DNA of 64,000 bases from Daphnia carinata (lineage: Eukaryota; Arthropoda; Branchiopoda; Diplostraca; Daphniidae): assembly GCF_022539665.2 (NCBI RefSeq), contig NC_081336.1:4170221-4234220 (forward strand). The letters are read 5' to 3'. The translations under genes were made by a program, and so were the position numbers. Shown one piece after another: positions 12,721 through 25,000 of this stretch (within the stretch, counting starts at the first letter, position 1; each line of letters starts with the position of its first letter). The notes beneath the pieces were generated by a model. It made no database searches, had not been told where the DNA came from, and saw nothing but the letters and a program-made list of their open reading frames with translations.

Positions 12721-15000
12721 TGATCAACGTTCATTTATTCATCAACTGAACGCGTGCGAGATTGGAGACCTCGGATCTGTTCAAACTGTTGGGTGAATCA
12801 TCAGCTGTGTCCATTATCTACGCTAACATCTAACGCCATTTTAAAACGAACAACACAAAGTTAAAAAGTCCCTATATACCGAACTCTCTATATCCCATCG
12901 AATACACTAATGATAATCTTTATCCTATTGAACTATAGAACATCAAGTCTAGAAAAAGGGAGGGGGGAAGCACCGAATGACAGTTGATCGTCAAAAATGT
13001 GAGAGTTCAAGTATCAGAACATTCTCTCTTCCCCCCCCCCCCCCCAATATTCTACAATCCATACCGAATGTTTAGTACGTGGTTTATATCTGATGGCGGG
13101 TTCGGCTTCTCTATATTCTTTTTTTTTTTTTTTTTCCCGGCTATAGCGATCGTTGTCTATCACGCCGGAGGATCATTCAAAGATATATTTATTCCAGGCG
13201 TGTTGCTGTGCTGATGCTGTCTGAAAAAAATAAGAAGGAACACGAAAATAAAAAAGGCACACATCAGCAAGAGAACGAAGGAGCCATCAATTCAAAAAAA
13301 AAAAAAAAAAGAAACAAGGTAAGAACTCTATAAAAGATTTTTTGCTGCTGCCTTCAGGAGCTGACCCGAGACCTTACAGATGGGCACGTGCCGCTGATGC
13401 TGTACGTCGATAAGCCAAACAGCGCTCAGCAGCAGCTAAACACGAATCGTATTGTGCTACAAAAAAAAAAAAATGTAGAATATGCCAAACGATTTTTTTT
13501 TTGAAGAGGGGCATCAGTCAATCTCATTCGAGAAGACGCAAGAACAATCGTCCAGGAATAAGAAAAGGTAGAGCACACGCCCCAATCTCTATATACCTTG
13601 TCACATTGCTTTTATACATATCCGTTATCGACAAATGATGATCAGCCGGCACGTGATCATCTCTCGGTATATTTGAGGCGCATACCGCGGCTGCTGATGG
13701 TCAAAACAAGCCCATTCTTTTCTTTTCTTTTTATACTGTTTTCTTTTCTTTTTTCTTTTTTTTTCAAGCAGAGACAACCATCAAGTTTGGAACGGTCCGA
13801 ATATCTTGGCAACTTTCAAATGGATCTGACGTTTGTTCGATCTCCAGATTGTCAGTGCATAACTGCGTACGTGTGCCCTCTTGCCAAATGAATAAATGCA
13901 TGTCTCATTTGAATATAGTTTATTTCAATAAAAATGGAATGATATAGGTCTTGGATTTAGGTTACGTAAGTAGAGCTCGACAGATGGCATTGCTTCACTA
14001 TTTTCCAATCGAGTTGCACAACCTATCCTACAATAAATTTATCATTTAATTCATCATGCACACGTATGTAAAAAAAAAAAAAAAAAAAGGATAACAAAAC
14101 CAGTCACATGTTTTTCTTAAAAATTGCCAGATCCTGGGTAATTCATCAGAAATCTATCAGCTTTCAATTGGCTCGGTTAATAACGGTCTCGCATTGAGCG
14201 CCAGTACTTTTGATGAAATGAGGATTTCCGGTGTCTATCTCGCTGCTATTTCTTGAAATCAAACGGGATTAAATAAAAAAAAAAAAAGAAAGAAACCGAG
14301 AGACAGCCGATTGAAAATGCACGGCACGTGCGTTGATTCGTGTCTGTCATGAGTTCATAACCGTCGGCCATCAAAAGCCGCAGCCAACGAGCAAAACATC
14401 ATATTATATAGACATAACTATATAGAGCAACTCGGCCATCATCATTATATCCATCATGAACGGAAGCAGAGGATCGAATGACCCCTTTTCTTCATTCACC
14501 AGTCTACTTTATTCTTTCGACCGCGTGCCTATAGATTCCATCCGTGTGTGTGTGTATATACATAGAGCCGTTTTTTTTAAATTTTTCCTTTCTATGTGAC
14601 GAAGGGCCAGAGTGCGGAAGTAGAATGGAACTGTCCGTTTCCGACCAGACGAGAGAAAAGAGACGGCAGGATATCACTGATCATTTGATTGAGAATTATA
14701 TGTCACACAGCACGGAGAGAATGAAGAGAAAAAGACCTTCTCGCATCACGCGCCGCGCATCCCTATAATATTTTGTTAATGGGCCAAAATGGCGGGCCGT
14801 ATCGGATGTCGACCGCCAGCGGAAATTAGTACAAAAAAAAAAAAAAAAAAAAAATTTCATTCCAACTCCAATCAAATATTTTTTTTTAAAATGAGCTTTC
14901 TCTTTTTTTTTTTTAAATTTCATCGTCCATTCATCGTTTTTTAACCATTCCACAATGGCAATAAATACGGGTATAAACATAATATAGCGTTCATTTAGAA

Positions 15001-17238
15001 ATAGAGGAGCGCTTATACTTATTTAAACGGCATACTAAATGAACAATCGCATAACAATAGAACTGCAATGGTTTTCTCCTTGTCGATGATACAGCATCCA
15101 GCCATAGCTAGAAGCCTCGTTCTTTAAAAGAAAATGACCCAGTCATCTGTTAAATCGTTACAAACCGCTTCTCCCCCTTCAAACAATTTGTAGCGTTTAT
15201 TTTCGAGCAATTACAGTTTCTTTTGATTTCTTTTGCTTGTTGCGTGTCTTACATTCGCTGTCCTCCATTTTATTGCCGATTTATCCTTCTGCTTTTCATT
15301 ATTTAAAAAAATAAAAAATCATTTAGCCAACGACACGTAATGGCCGTATTCATTCCCCTTCGATGTATTGTTTGCTTTGCGATTGTGCATTTTATATATA
15401 TACGTTCGACTCTATGGTCATGTCTCTGGATGTTTTTTGTGCTCACGAGTACGCCAGTCACGACCAGACTAGATTCCTAGAAAATGAGCAGCCATATGCA
15501 TCTGAACACGGTCATCGAGGCCAGAAGGGATCGAACAAAAAAAAAAAAAAACTATATATCTGATGGTTCAATCATCAGCTGATTATGGCGTCACGCTCTA
15601 CGTGTGAGTGTATACAGCCGGTTCGTATATATATATACCAACTGATAGGTTAAGAAAAAAAAAAAGAAAGAGAAAACGTTTGAAGAAAAAAAGAAGAATA
15701 ACAATCGCCAACCCACTATTTTTTTTTTACTTATACATACAAGAGAAGAAATTCATGGAAAAACGGGGCCCTTGGTGTCAGAAGCTTTTCTGTATGGGGG
15801 GGATAGAAGAATCTGACGGCGCGTGGGCGCACACCGAAGGGAATAAGTAAAAAAAAAAAAAAAACGATGATGACTGAAGAAGAAAAAGAATCAAGAGGTC
15901 ATTAGGGTCAGAACCTTTTTCTTCTCTGCACAAGCGGCCTCATCGCAACGACCGTGTCGAGGGGCAAAGGATGATCCGAAACACCTGACTTTTAATACCT
16001 TCAACCCCCCCCCCCCAAAAAAAAAAAAAATAATAATAATAAGAAGAAGAAGAAGAAACGAAGCAAAAGGGAGCTGAGATGAAGAAGAAGAAGAAGCCCT
16101 CCTGGTGTCAGCGGAACCGTTGCGGCTTGTAATGTTGTTACACACCGCAAAGCTTGTGCGCGTATACGATGGCGAGGAGGAGTTGTGTGTGTGTGGGGGG
16201 GGGGGGGATCCTGCTTGCTGTGTCTCTATTAAGTCTTTGATGAATGCTGCAAAAAAAAAACTTCGGCGCATTCCGCTCGATCGATTGTGTATGTACCTTA
16301 CACGATTTACTGCTTTTTATTACAGCGCATATCTCCTTATCGATTTAAGGTATATAATACACACGAAATGTACAGCAATCTTTCATCTGTAATTCGTTTC
16401 GTTTTTTTTTTTTTAAGGTGAAAGGAGAGGATCGAAACCCGTTTCGAATTGTGCATCATCATCTGGGTTTATATCCTTAAAAAAAAAAACACACACACCG
16501 TGCGATATATATCGTTAATATATACAATAGTTTGTTCAGGCTAATGCCTCTCGTTATGCATTTAAAAAAATAATAAATTCACCCGAAATAAATAAATAAT
16601 TCTTTGAAATATGCCCAGCGCATTCTACAGAAAGTAAACAGATTAAAAAAAAAAAAAAAAAAAAAAAACTGGCTCGAATGTGAAACACGCTAATTTACCG
16701 AGTATTGAAAAGCAATTCGTGTTTATTCCCGAGGCTGATCTTATTCGCTTTCAGTTGCGTTCAACAATAAGAACGGACCCATCTCGAGATATGCGTTCAA
16801 AATAATAACATGGCAAAATAAGCTCACCTTTCCCCATCGTCTCAAAAAATAAATAAATAGGAATCAAGTGCGGGAAATTTGAAAAGACTCGCTCCCTCTC
16901 TCACTTCACCTGTATAGCTACATAGAAAATAACTCGCCTTCTCCGCACTGTTCAAAAATATTATTTATACATTTCCATTGATGCGAACATACTCAAGTAC
17001 ACAATACATGGCGTCTCGCCCAAACCGGCGTTCGTGTCAAAACAAATTATTATTTTATTTTATTTATTTTTTCGAAATTCCCAAAAACCAAAAAAAAAAA
17101 AAATAAATAAAAATAAATAAATAAATAAAATATTATTTCAAAACGTTTATGTCGGGATGCTTCGCTCCTGCTGTTACCGACGTCGATATAGATCTGAGCG
17201 TCGAGACCTACCCCCCCCCCCCCCCCCCCCCCCCCCCC

Positions 17239-17272
<34 letters not shown>

Positions 17273-20000
17273 TTGCCTCTCTTCTTACTCAAGTCGTGTT
17301 GATTTTTAAGTTCAAAGACAAACAAAAGCAGAGGGAGATAAGAAAAACTGGTATGCGTAAGGCGGACGTCAAGCTCCGACGTCGGCTTTTACATAATAGT
17401 TTTGCAGCTTTCAAAGAAAAAAAAAAAAGGAAGAGTGACAAGAAGTGCTTCATGTAAAGATATGTGTACACTAGGCCCTTTTTTTTTTCTTTTAAAGAAT
17501 TGGATCTTGTTCGAATACAGAGGGGGGAGAACTCAAAAGAGCCCAAAGCGACTTGAAGAGTTGCGTATGGTGAGGACAGCGGCGTCGGCGTCGTAATACA
17601 TCGCATGTCTTTTCCTTTTTGTTCCTTGAAAAAACAGAAATATACTTGTTCCTTATATGTGGTCGTGTTCTTCGTTGTTGCCTGGGTGTTGTTTCACCGG
17701 CTAAATCGTTGTACAAACAAACCGTCATCTTTGCTTGTGTGTCCCCCCACCGTTTGGGGTTTCACGGGACTCGTCTGACTCCCGCGGTCGTCGCATTTAT
17801 GCTCATTCTCTATTATTATTATTATTTTTTTTCTTTAGGGAATGGAGGAAGAGAGGGGCTGTTGATGTTGTTGTGATATTTCTTGCTGCGAAAACAAAAA
17901 ATAAAAGGATGTTCCAACAACGCGAGAATCATCTCTGCCACATGGACCAACGTGAAATCCGACACCGATGGCTCGGCTTTTTTTTTTTTCCTGCGGCTGC
18001 TGACTGGATCGTTTTATAAATTAGGGAAATTTAAATGGAAGAAAATAAAACTAAAAAAAAAAAAAAAATGGTGTATGTAAGAAAAAATAGAAATTGAAGA
18101 GTATACGTTTGAAATGATACGAGGCAATAGCTTCAAGGTATAGTGCACGAGTCGATCGCTTCAAGCTCTTTCAGCCAAAATTTAAAGGCTGGAAAAGAAA
18201 AAGAAGAAGAGGGAAACAAGAGATGGGGCCGGTCAATTGAAGCGGATCGTGGGCCGGCCCCCGTCCATTTAGCGCATCGATATTTATATATATATATATA
18301 CAGTATATATACAGCCGTGCTACATAGCGATGCGGTGCTGGTTTCTTTATAAGATATATATATAAGGACTTATTACATATATCCTTGTAGAGACAAGACA
18401 GAGGGATATCTATATAGAAGTTTGTACAGTACAGCTATTCATCTATTATAAATACGCTGCTCTATCATTTTCTCTCCGGTTTTGTTCTATGACCAATTGA
18501 TCCAATTCTTTCCATGCTATTGTATATCAACCAATCTCATCCCCCCTCGCTTTCTTTGCCTTTCTCTGAAAACGAATAGAAGAAAATAAAAAAGAATCTA
18601 TTTAAATGCATTACTATGACGAAGAGGACACTGACTTTATTTTTCTCTTCGAATTTTGAGTAAGGAAAATTCTATTCCTTTTTATTATTGATGTAATATT
18701 AGCATAATTGTTTGATCCAACAATCCGGAAATGTTTCCTCCCCGCCTTGATGCCGTCTGCCATCGGCCTCTATTCTTATTGCAAATTGTGTGTGTCTGTG
18801 TATATATGTTCAGTATACATAATGCACTCTATAGTGTATATACCATCACAGTTATGTATATTTATAGCACACAGACTTAACACAGCCTGAAGGAAGGAAG
18901 GAACCCACGATACGAAGAGCACGGGGATCGTTCAAGAAAATCCAAACGCGCAGCAGGGGAGAGGGACGTGCCAAAATTTGTGTACACTTTTCATTCGTAT
19001 GCCGATAAAATCGAAGGGAACAAATCAGCAGCCAACAAGCACATCGTAAAAAGGTGAACAAAAAAAAAGCCATCAAATATGTATTTTTTTTTTTTTTCAT
19101 AAATGACGGAAGAAGTGCTTCATCGGCAGCGTGAACTATGTCTCGGATTATTCACGGCCGTGAAGAATTTAATGCATCAAGCAAAAAAAAATAAAAAAAT
19201 AAAGGAAAGAATCATCGGTGATGAAACGCATTCCGCGGGCCCACAGTCAGCGCATCTCCGATCATTCATCACAAAAAAAATGAAGAAATGAAAGAGAGTT
19301 GCAACCACGTTCGATCGTCCAATACAAAAAAAGATATAAAACAATACATTTTTGAATAATCTAAGCGTTTGTTCCTATATAAATAGGCCTACACAAAGTA
19401 CGGTATACACAGCGAGAGCTAACCTATAGCTGTCGATGGATGATGACTATTCGGCACATCGAAAGTCAGCAATTCATTCTTTTTTCTCTATCGATAGTTT
19501 TGCTTGTCCAGTTCAAAATCTATAGGGCTCCATGGTTTATGTATAGCGATGACGTGGCGCGTGCTTGCATCGAATCCCGCAGCGATATATATACGTTCCA
19601 CACGATTGCAGCGATCGTATGTAGGGAACCGATTCGATCAGGTTCAATCATACTGCACATATATACGATTGCATGTCGATTACAATCTAACGTCGTGCTT
19701 CAGATTTGTCAGCATCATCTTTGACGATCACTGCGAAGATGCAACAGCAATTTTTGGATATTCAAACCAGTGCAGTCGTTTGCTGAAAGTGGTACGTGCG
19801 GATCATTCAGCAGATGAAACCAAAGAAAGGGACAAGAAAGAAAATCATCCATTTGATGAGTTGTATAAGACGAAAGATGGAGGGGGGGGGGGGAATAAAT
19901 GGACATCGGCGGGGGCTTTCATACAGGTGCGACTATTATAAAGGGAGAGAGTGAAATACTCTTTTCTTCATAACACGGGTTGTATTTATTATCCATTGAA
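15001..20000. other. Gene-free DNA with extreme homopolymers (desert part 4)
   Basis: No gene seen. Contents: a compound C12-A14-(TAA)n-(GAA)n tract from 16,005 to about 16,057; a GT/G run near 16,190-16,207; an A24-class run near 16,645-16,668; (AAAT)n-like tracts on both sides of 17,080 that could pair with TTTA-rich sequence at 17,046-17,070; C28 and A29 at 17,211-17,270; and an AT tract near 18,283-18,310. TAGGCCTA recurs at 19,384-19,391. Confidence 0.7.
17211..17270. repeat. C28 - TGT - A29 double homopolymer
   Basis: 28 cytosines (17,211-17,238), a three-base TGT spacer, then 29 adenines (17,242-17,270). This is the longest homopolymer pair in the window. The exact lengths may be affected by sequencing, but the arrangement is clear. 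Confidence 0.9.
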
Positions 20001-21352
20001 AGGGGAAGATCTTCATCCCCCATCACATTTTTTTTTGTATTCTTCTAATTCTTTTTTTCTTTAACTTCCTGTAAGTTATACATCGAACTGCGTATATACA
20101 ATAAAATAGTACAGACTTTGGGTATTGTGCTGCACTCCCCCCACCCGGGTTTCTCTTCTACATACCCCGCAGGTGGGCCCAGCTATATCAGCCTGGCAAA
20201 TGAGCGGCCAATGACACAGGCAATTTATATTTATATATCTACACACCTTTTCTTATATTCTCCATTATTCTTTTCTTTTTTTCTTTTTTTTTCCAAGATA
20301 TTCTTTTCTTCTGGCTATGTTATGCATGTCGTAAACGTATGGCTAGTGGCGGTGAGTCCATTATTTGTCGACGACAATCACCTGATTTTTTTTTTTTTTT
20401 TTGCTCTTTTGAAAGCCATGCAGGCTTATTTATTAGAAGCGATAAGATCGTCCAACATCGAAGCAGAAAACGATTTTCTGATCTATTTTTTATCGATTGC
20501 AAATAAAAAAATAAAATAAAACAACGGATATGGCTGTGTCAGAAATAGTGCATGTATGTATTGTGTAAAACGCAACGTTAAACTTGATGATTATTATACG
20601 TACACCACGACCCGATATTACCGAACATTCAGAAGAACAGGAGAGCAGCAATTACAGAGAAAGAAGAGAGCCAATAGTCTCACCTTTCGGCCCTTCTTTT
20701 TCCTCTTGTATACAACGCATAAAACCTGTAGGGCTATATACAACGCCTCCTATTAGCTATAGGTGAACGTGGTACATATATATCTGCTAGTGCTTAAAGC
20801 TTGAGATAATCAGACACAAGTCATTTCTCCATTGTGGCCTCTCTCTCTTTTTTCTTTTTTTTTTGTTTCCTACATCTTCTTTTTTTGAACCGTCTGCGTA
20901 TTAGATAATATTTACGACGACGTGTTGATAGGGACGAACGGCGCGCTCCCGCATCAGTTTTTAAGTCCCGCCACTATACCCGCGCTTGTCTCTATTTTCA
21001 TTCTCACTCTTCTTTTTCTTTTTTTCTTTTTTTTTTTGCTTTTCTGTATGGATACAAATCCTTTTGAGTTCTGCCTCAATCATGACTGCAACAACAACAA
21101 CAATATACAGTTAGGAGAGGGACTCTGTATTCCTCCCAAATCCATATACTTTGACTCTCTTATTCATCCTCCTTAAGAGTATTTATCTAATTCTTTTCTC
21201 TCTCTCTCTCTCTCTCTCTTGACTTCTTATTTCCTTAACACTCCCCACTAGCCTATAGTCATCAGCTGCTTACGGGTTTAGCGGGTTGAAGCGCGCGCTT
21301 CTCAATAGCCTCGTGTCACGCGGGACTTTGTGAAGCAGCAATAAGATTTTAA

Positions 21353-21383
<31 letters not shown>

Positions 21384-24300
21384 AAATGAAAAGGGCAAAT
21401 AATAAAGAGGTGAAAAATAAGAAACTGAAGGGGTTTCTTTTTCCTTTCTTACAATTATAAAATTAAAAAAAAAAAAAACAAGTTTTATTTTTTTTTTCTT
21501 TCAAAAAGATATACTTTTTGAACAAGTTTATTGATGATGATCCGGCGCAATCGATACGATGATGAGGCGCATTCCAAGATATTTTTCTCTATTTTCCTTT
21601 TGCCTCTCTTGAACCTAATGTTGAGTCAGCCCCCAACTCGTCCTTAACTATTTTCTTTTAAAAAAAAAAAAAAGGGCAAATGGAAATGGTTCGAGTAAAG
21701 CAAATCGGCAAGCAAAACGCGCTCTGTGCCCTCTGATCGTGCAGCTAGGATTTCGAGATAAGATTGCACGTGGCTCCTCATCATTCTAATGCGCATCCAT
21801 TTTAAACCAGGATTTCGTAAAAATTGCAATCCTTTTCACCGCGTTCATTCCCGAAATGAACGTGAATGCGACAGAGGGTCTTTCAGCTTTGCATAATGTG
21901 TTTGAGAAGCGGCAATAACATCAAGTGAGTTTGCACCTTGTCCCTCTCCAAAAAATTATTCTTTACAAATAAGTACTTCATCAAGGGAACGGTAATATAA
22001 ATAAATGAGTAGCAAATGTCTGCGTGCTCAGCGCTCGTATCATCGATACGTGTCAAATTGCTGCAGCGGGCACAACCTTCTCGTGTAACGAACGCATTTC
22101 GAAAACCCAAAAAGCTGCCGCCGCGTTACGACAGATTTTATTTTTTCGGTCGCTTCAGGGACATTGCCGACTTGATTATATCCACCTCGAAAATTGGGAC
22201 AACACACATTTCTCAATCTTCCCTTTTTTTTTTTTTTTTTTTTTTTAACGCGTTGAATGCGTGTGAAATCATTGGGAGAGGTGCTGGAATATGAGCGCGA
22301 GCAAGGCTCTTTAGTGGTCTGCTTGTTGTTAAAAAAAAAAAAAAATGTCTGGGGCCGAGGTGGCGCGTTCACGTCGGTAATAAATTAACGATGATGCCTA
22401 TAGTGCTGCGCGCGGCTACTAATCAACGGCTATTATTTACTCCTTCTCTGCATCGTCCATACAGAAAAATAGCCATTAAGCTGATAGCTACTATTCTTAT
22501 TCCTTTCATTTCTAAATTTCATCCTTTTGTTTTTTAAACTCCAAACGTTCAGCTGGTTTCTTCTCTGTATTTTGCTCCATTGATTGGAATCGTTAGCTTC
22601 CCTTTTTGTTTTCTGTGTGTTTGCAGTCGGTGATGTCTGAGTTGTTTCTCGATTCTGAAAATCGGAGAAGAGATGAAAGGGGAGGAGCGCTGTGTGGTTG
22701 ACGACACCTGTGTTGGTAATTAACACCGTCGAGAGAGTAAATCATCACCCACAGGTGTCTGTCTCTATAGCGCGTGTAATCATATCTTGCATAGAGTCTC
22801 TCGGGTAACGCAAGAACAACAGCAACAAAAAAAAAAAAAAAGACACAAAATAAATGAGGGGGAAAAGAACTGTTCGTTGCTACCCCCCGAAATATTGTTC
22901 CTCATTACTATTATTATTATATTATACATGTACTCTATACACGAAAGAAGCAAAAAAAAAAAAAAAAAGACGGAGGCATAAACGTAGAGTCACGAAATAA
23001 ATTATAAAAAATAAAAGCAAAGGGCACCACAAATATACACCGCTAATTGAGAGTTTTTAAAATGCGGGGCAACAACACACCATCCGACAATCACGAAAGA
23101 AAGTGGCTATATAAAGCCAGACTGTTGTGTATCGTTTTTTTTTGTCGTATGATATCTAATAGTGCCGAATGTACATGTAAAAAGAAAGAGTCTATATACT
23201 ATTATACAGTACATATTTTATATAGAGGGCCATGTCTTGCAATTATTTGGACTGGTGTTAAGGGGGTGACGGTGAAATAAAAAGAAGAACGACAGGCTGA
23301 TGAGCAACGACGAAACAACACCTGATATTATAACAAGCATCCCGCTGTTGTTAGTAAGCCTTCGTTCTTTGTGCCAATCGACCCAAACGAATGATCAACA
23401 CACACACACACACACACAAGAAAAAAAAAAAGGAAGAAGATAAGGGAGAAACATAAAACAAAACAAAAAACAAGAAGAAAGAAGAAGGAATTAGGATACA
23501 CAAAAAGGCTCGTTACAAGCACCGCGCATATTCTCTCCCAAGTGACTAATTTATGTACAAAACAAGCTACGAAATAGCCACCTTTCATGAAACCTCCTCT
23601 TCCTATCCTTTCCGTCCTCCCCCACGTGTGTTACCATGAGACATGGGAAAAGGGAAAAGAAGAGTCTCTTGTTTCAACAACCCGTAAAATACAAGGCCCA
23701 ATTAATCCCAATCATCTTATTGCCGGCTTATGTTACGCAACCCGCAGCACACCTGGATGAGCATTTTGATTCGCATCGATGTCAACCGCGCATCGGCTCT
23801 TCAACATCATCACATCAAATGTCGCTTAAGAATTCAACAACAAAAATTTTGAATTAATATTCAAATAGTTGGGATTTTTTTGTTCTCGCGTTTCGTGGAT
23901 TCATCCAACACAATTTTTCCTCCCCCTTTAAAAATTCACAGCCGCCATTAAATAAAAAAAACTAAAAAATTGAGAACATTATTTAAATGATATGACCGAA
24001 TTAGGATAAAAAAGGATTAGTAGGTTCACGCAGGGGATGAGACGCTTTTTCCGTTGGAAATGTTGTATCCGAAATGGGCCCCGTCGCGCGAACGCCGACA
24101 AAGTTATCTTCCGACTCTATTTCACGCCACTGGCTCGCTGCTGCTGCTGAACTTATGCTGGCCTCTTCTGTAGAAGAAAGCCCGGGCCCGAGATCTGCAT
24201 ATAGACCTGTCCCGGCACGCAACATCCCGCCAAGCCACGTTCATATATTGAACCCCTATTAAAAGACATTGGCGTTTTACGGGCTACAGCATTTTTTTGT

Positions 24301-25000
24301 GTTTTATTTTTTTCAAAAATTATATTACACGCACTTATTTGCCACGGACAGCAATATCTACACACAGCACGGATGAGTTCATTAAAGGTCGTCTGTATTC
24401 CAACAACACCTTACCCCCACCGACTTTGCACCTTTTGACTGCATATCATCGGCTTCTATATATATATATATATATATGGCATGTAAAAAAAAAAAAAGAA
24501 GAAGGGAAAAACGATTTATATTAAACGGACTGGCTGTTTCACGCCGGCAAGAAAAGCCGATAGGATTTTTTTTTTTTTTTTTTTTTTTGCCGGCGGGAGT
24601 TCCGCCTGTGTATCTGTTATGATGAACAGGCAGCCGCCTCTGTGATTAGCCATTAACACTCCTTCGCAGCAGCGGGTCGTTCGCCGCGGCAACCAGCGTG
24701 CGCGCGCGCCTCTTTTTTTTCATTTTTTAAAATCCCCCCCTCCCAATTTTTTTTTTTTTTTTAAAGAAAATCCATTCTTCTATATACACACCGTGTATAG
24801 CCTATAACGTATTACCTTTATTTCTTTTTTTTTTTTCTGGGGGTCTTTGATTTAAAATAAAAAATGAATATCCGCAGCCAAAGAAGGGACGAAGAAAGGA
24901 AAACGTTAATAATGAACAACTCAGAAAAGAAGCAAAAGAAAAAAAAAAAAAAAAAAAGAAAATGGAAAGGATATATTTGTGTGTGTGTGTGTGATGCAAG
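20001..25000. other. Gene-free DNA (desert part 5)
   Basis: No gene seen. Contents: a (TC)n tract near 21,196-21,219, (AG)n at 21,353-21,379, a T-run near 22,226-22,246, (TA)n at 24,457-24,477, T23 at 24,566-24,588 bracketed by identical GCCGGC hexamers (24,543-24,548 and 24,589-24,594), and an alternating GC run near 24,698-24,710. The mixed-composition stretch 24,589-24,710 is the only patch that looks non-repetitive and GC-rich. Confidence 0.7.
21353..21379. repeat. (AG)n microsatellite
   Basis: Uninterrupted AG tract about 140 bp downstream of a (TC)n tract at 21,196-21,219. The two are complementary and could form an intrastrand stem with a GC-rich loop. No function can be assigned. Confidence 0.9.

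Larger units (their letters stand above)
10301..15000. other. Gene-free DNA (desert part 3)
   Basis: No gene seen. Simple sequence: (GT)10 at 11446-11465, (TG)12 at 11877-11900, C15 at 13031-13045, a T-run near 13118-13136, A-runs near 13294-13310, 14070-14088 and 14833-14854. The interval 12,570-12,840 is repeat-poor and mixed in composition, holds a full CRE palindrome, and is the best candidate regulatory block in this part. Confidence 0.7.
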
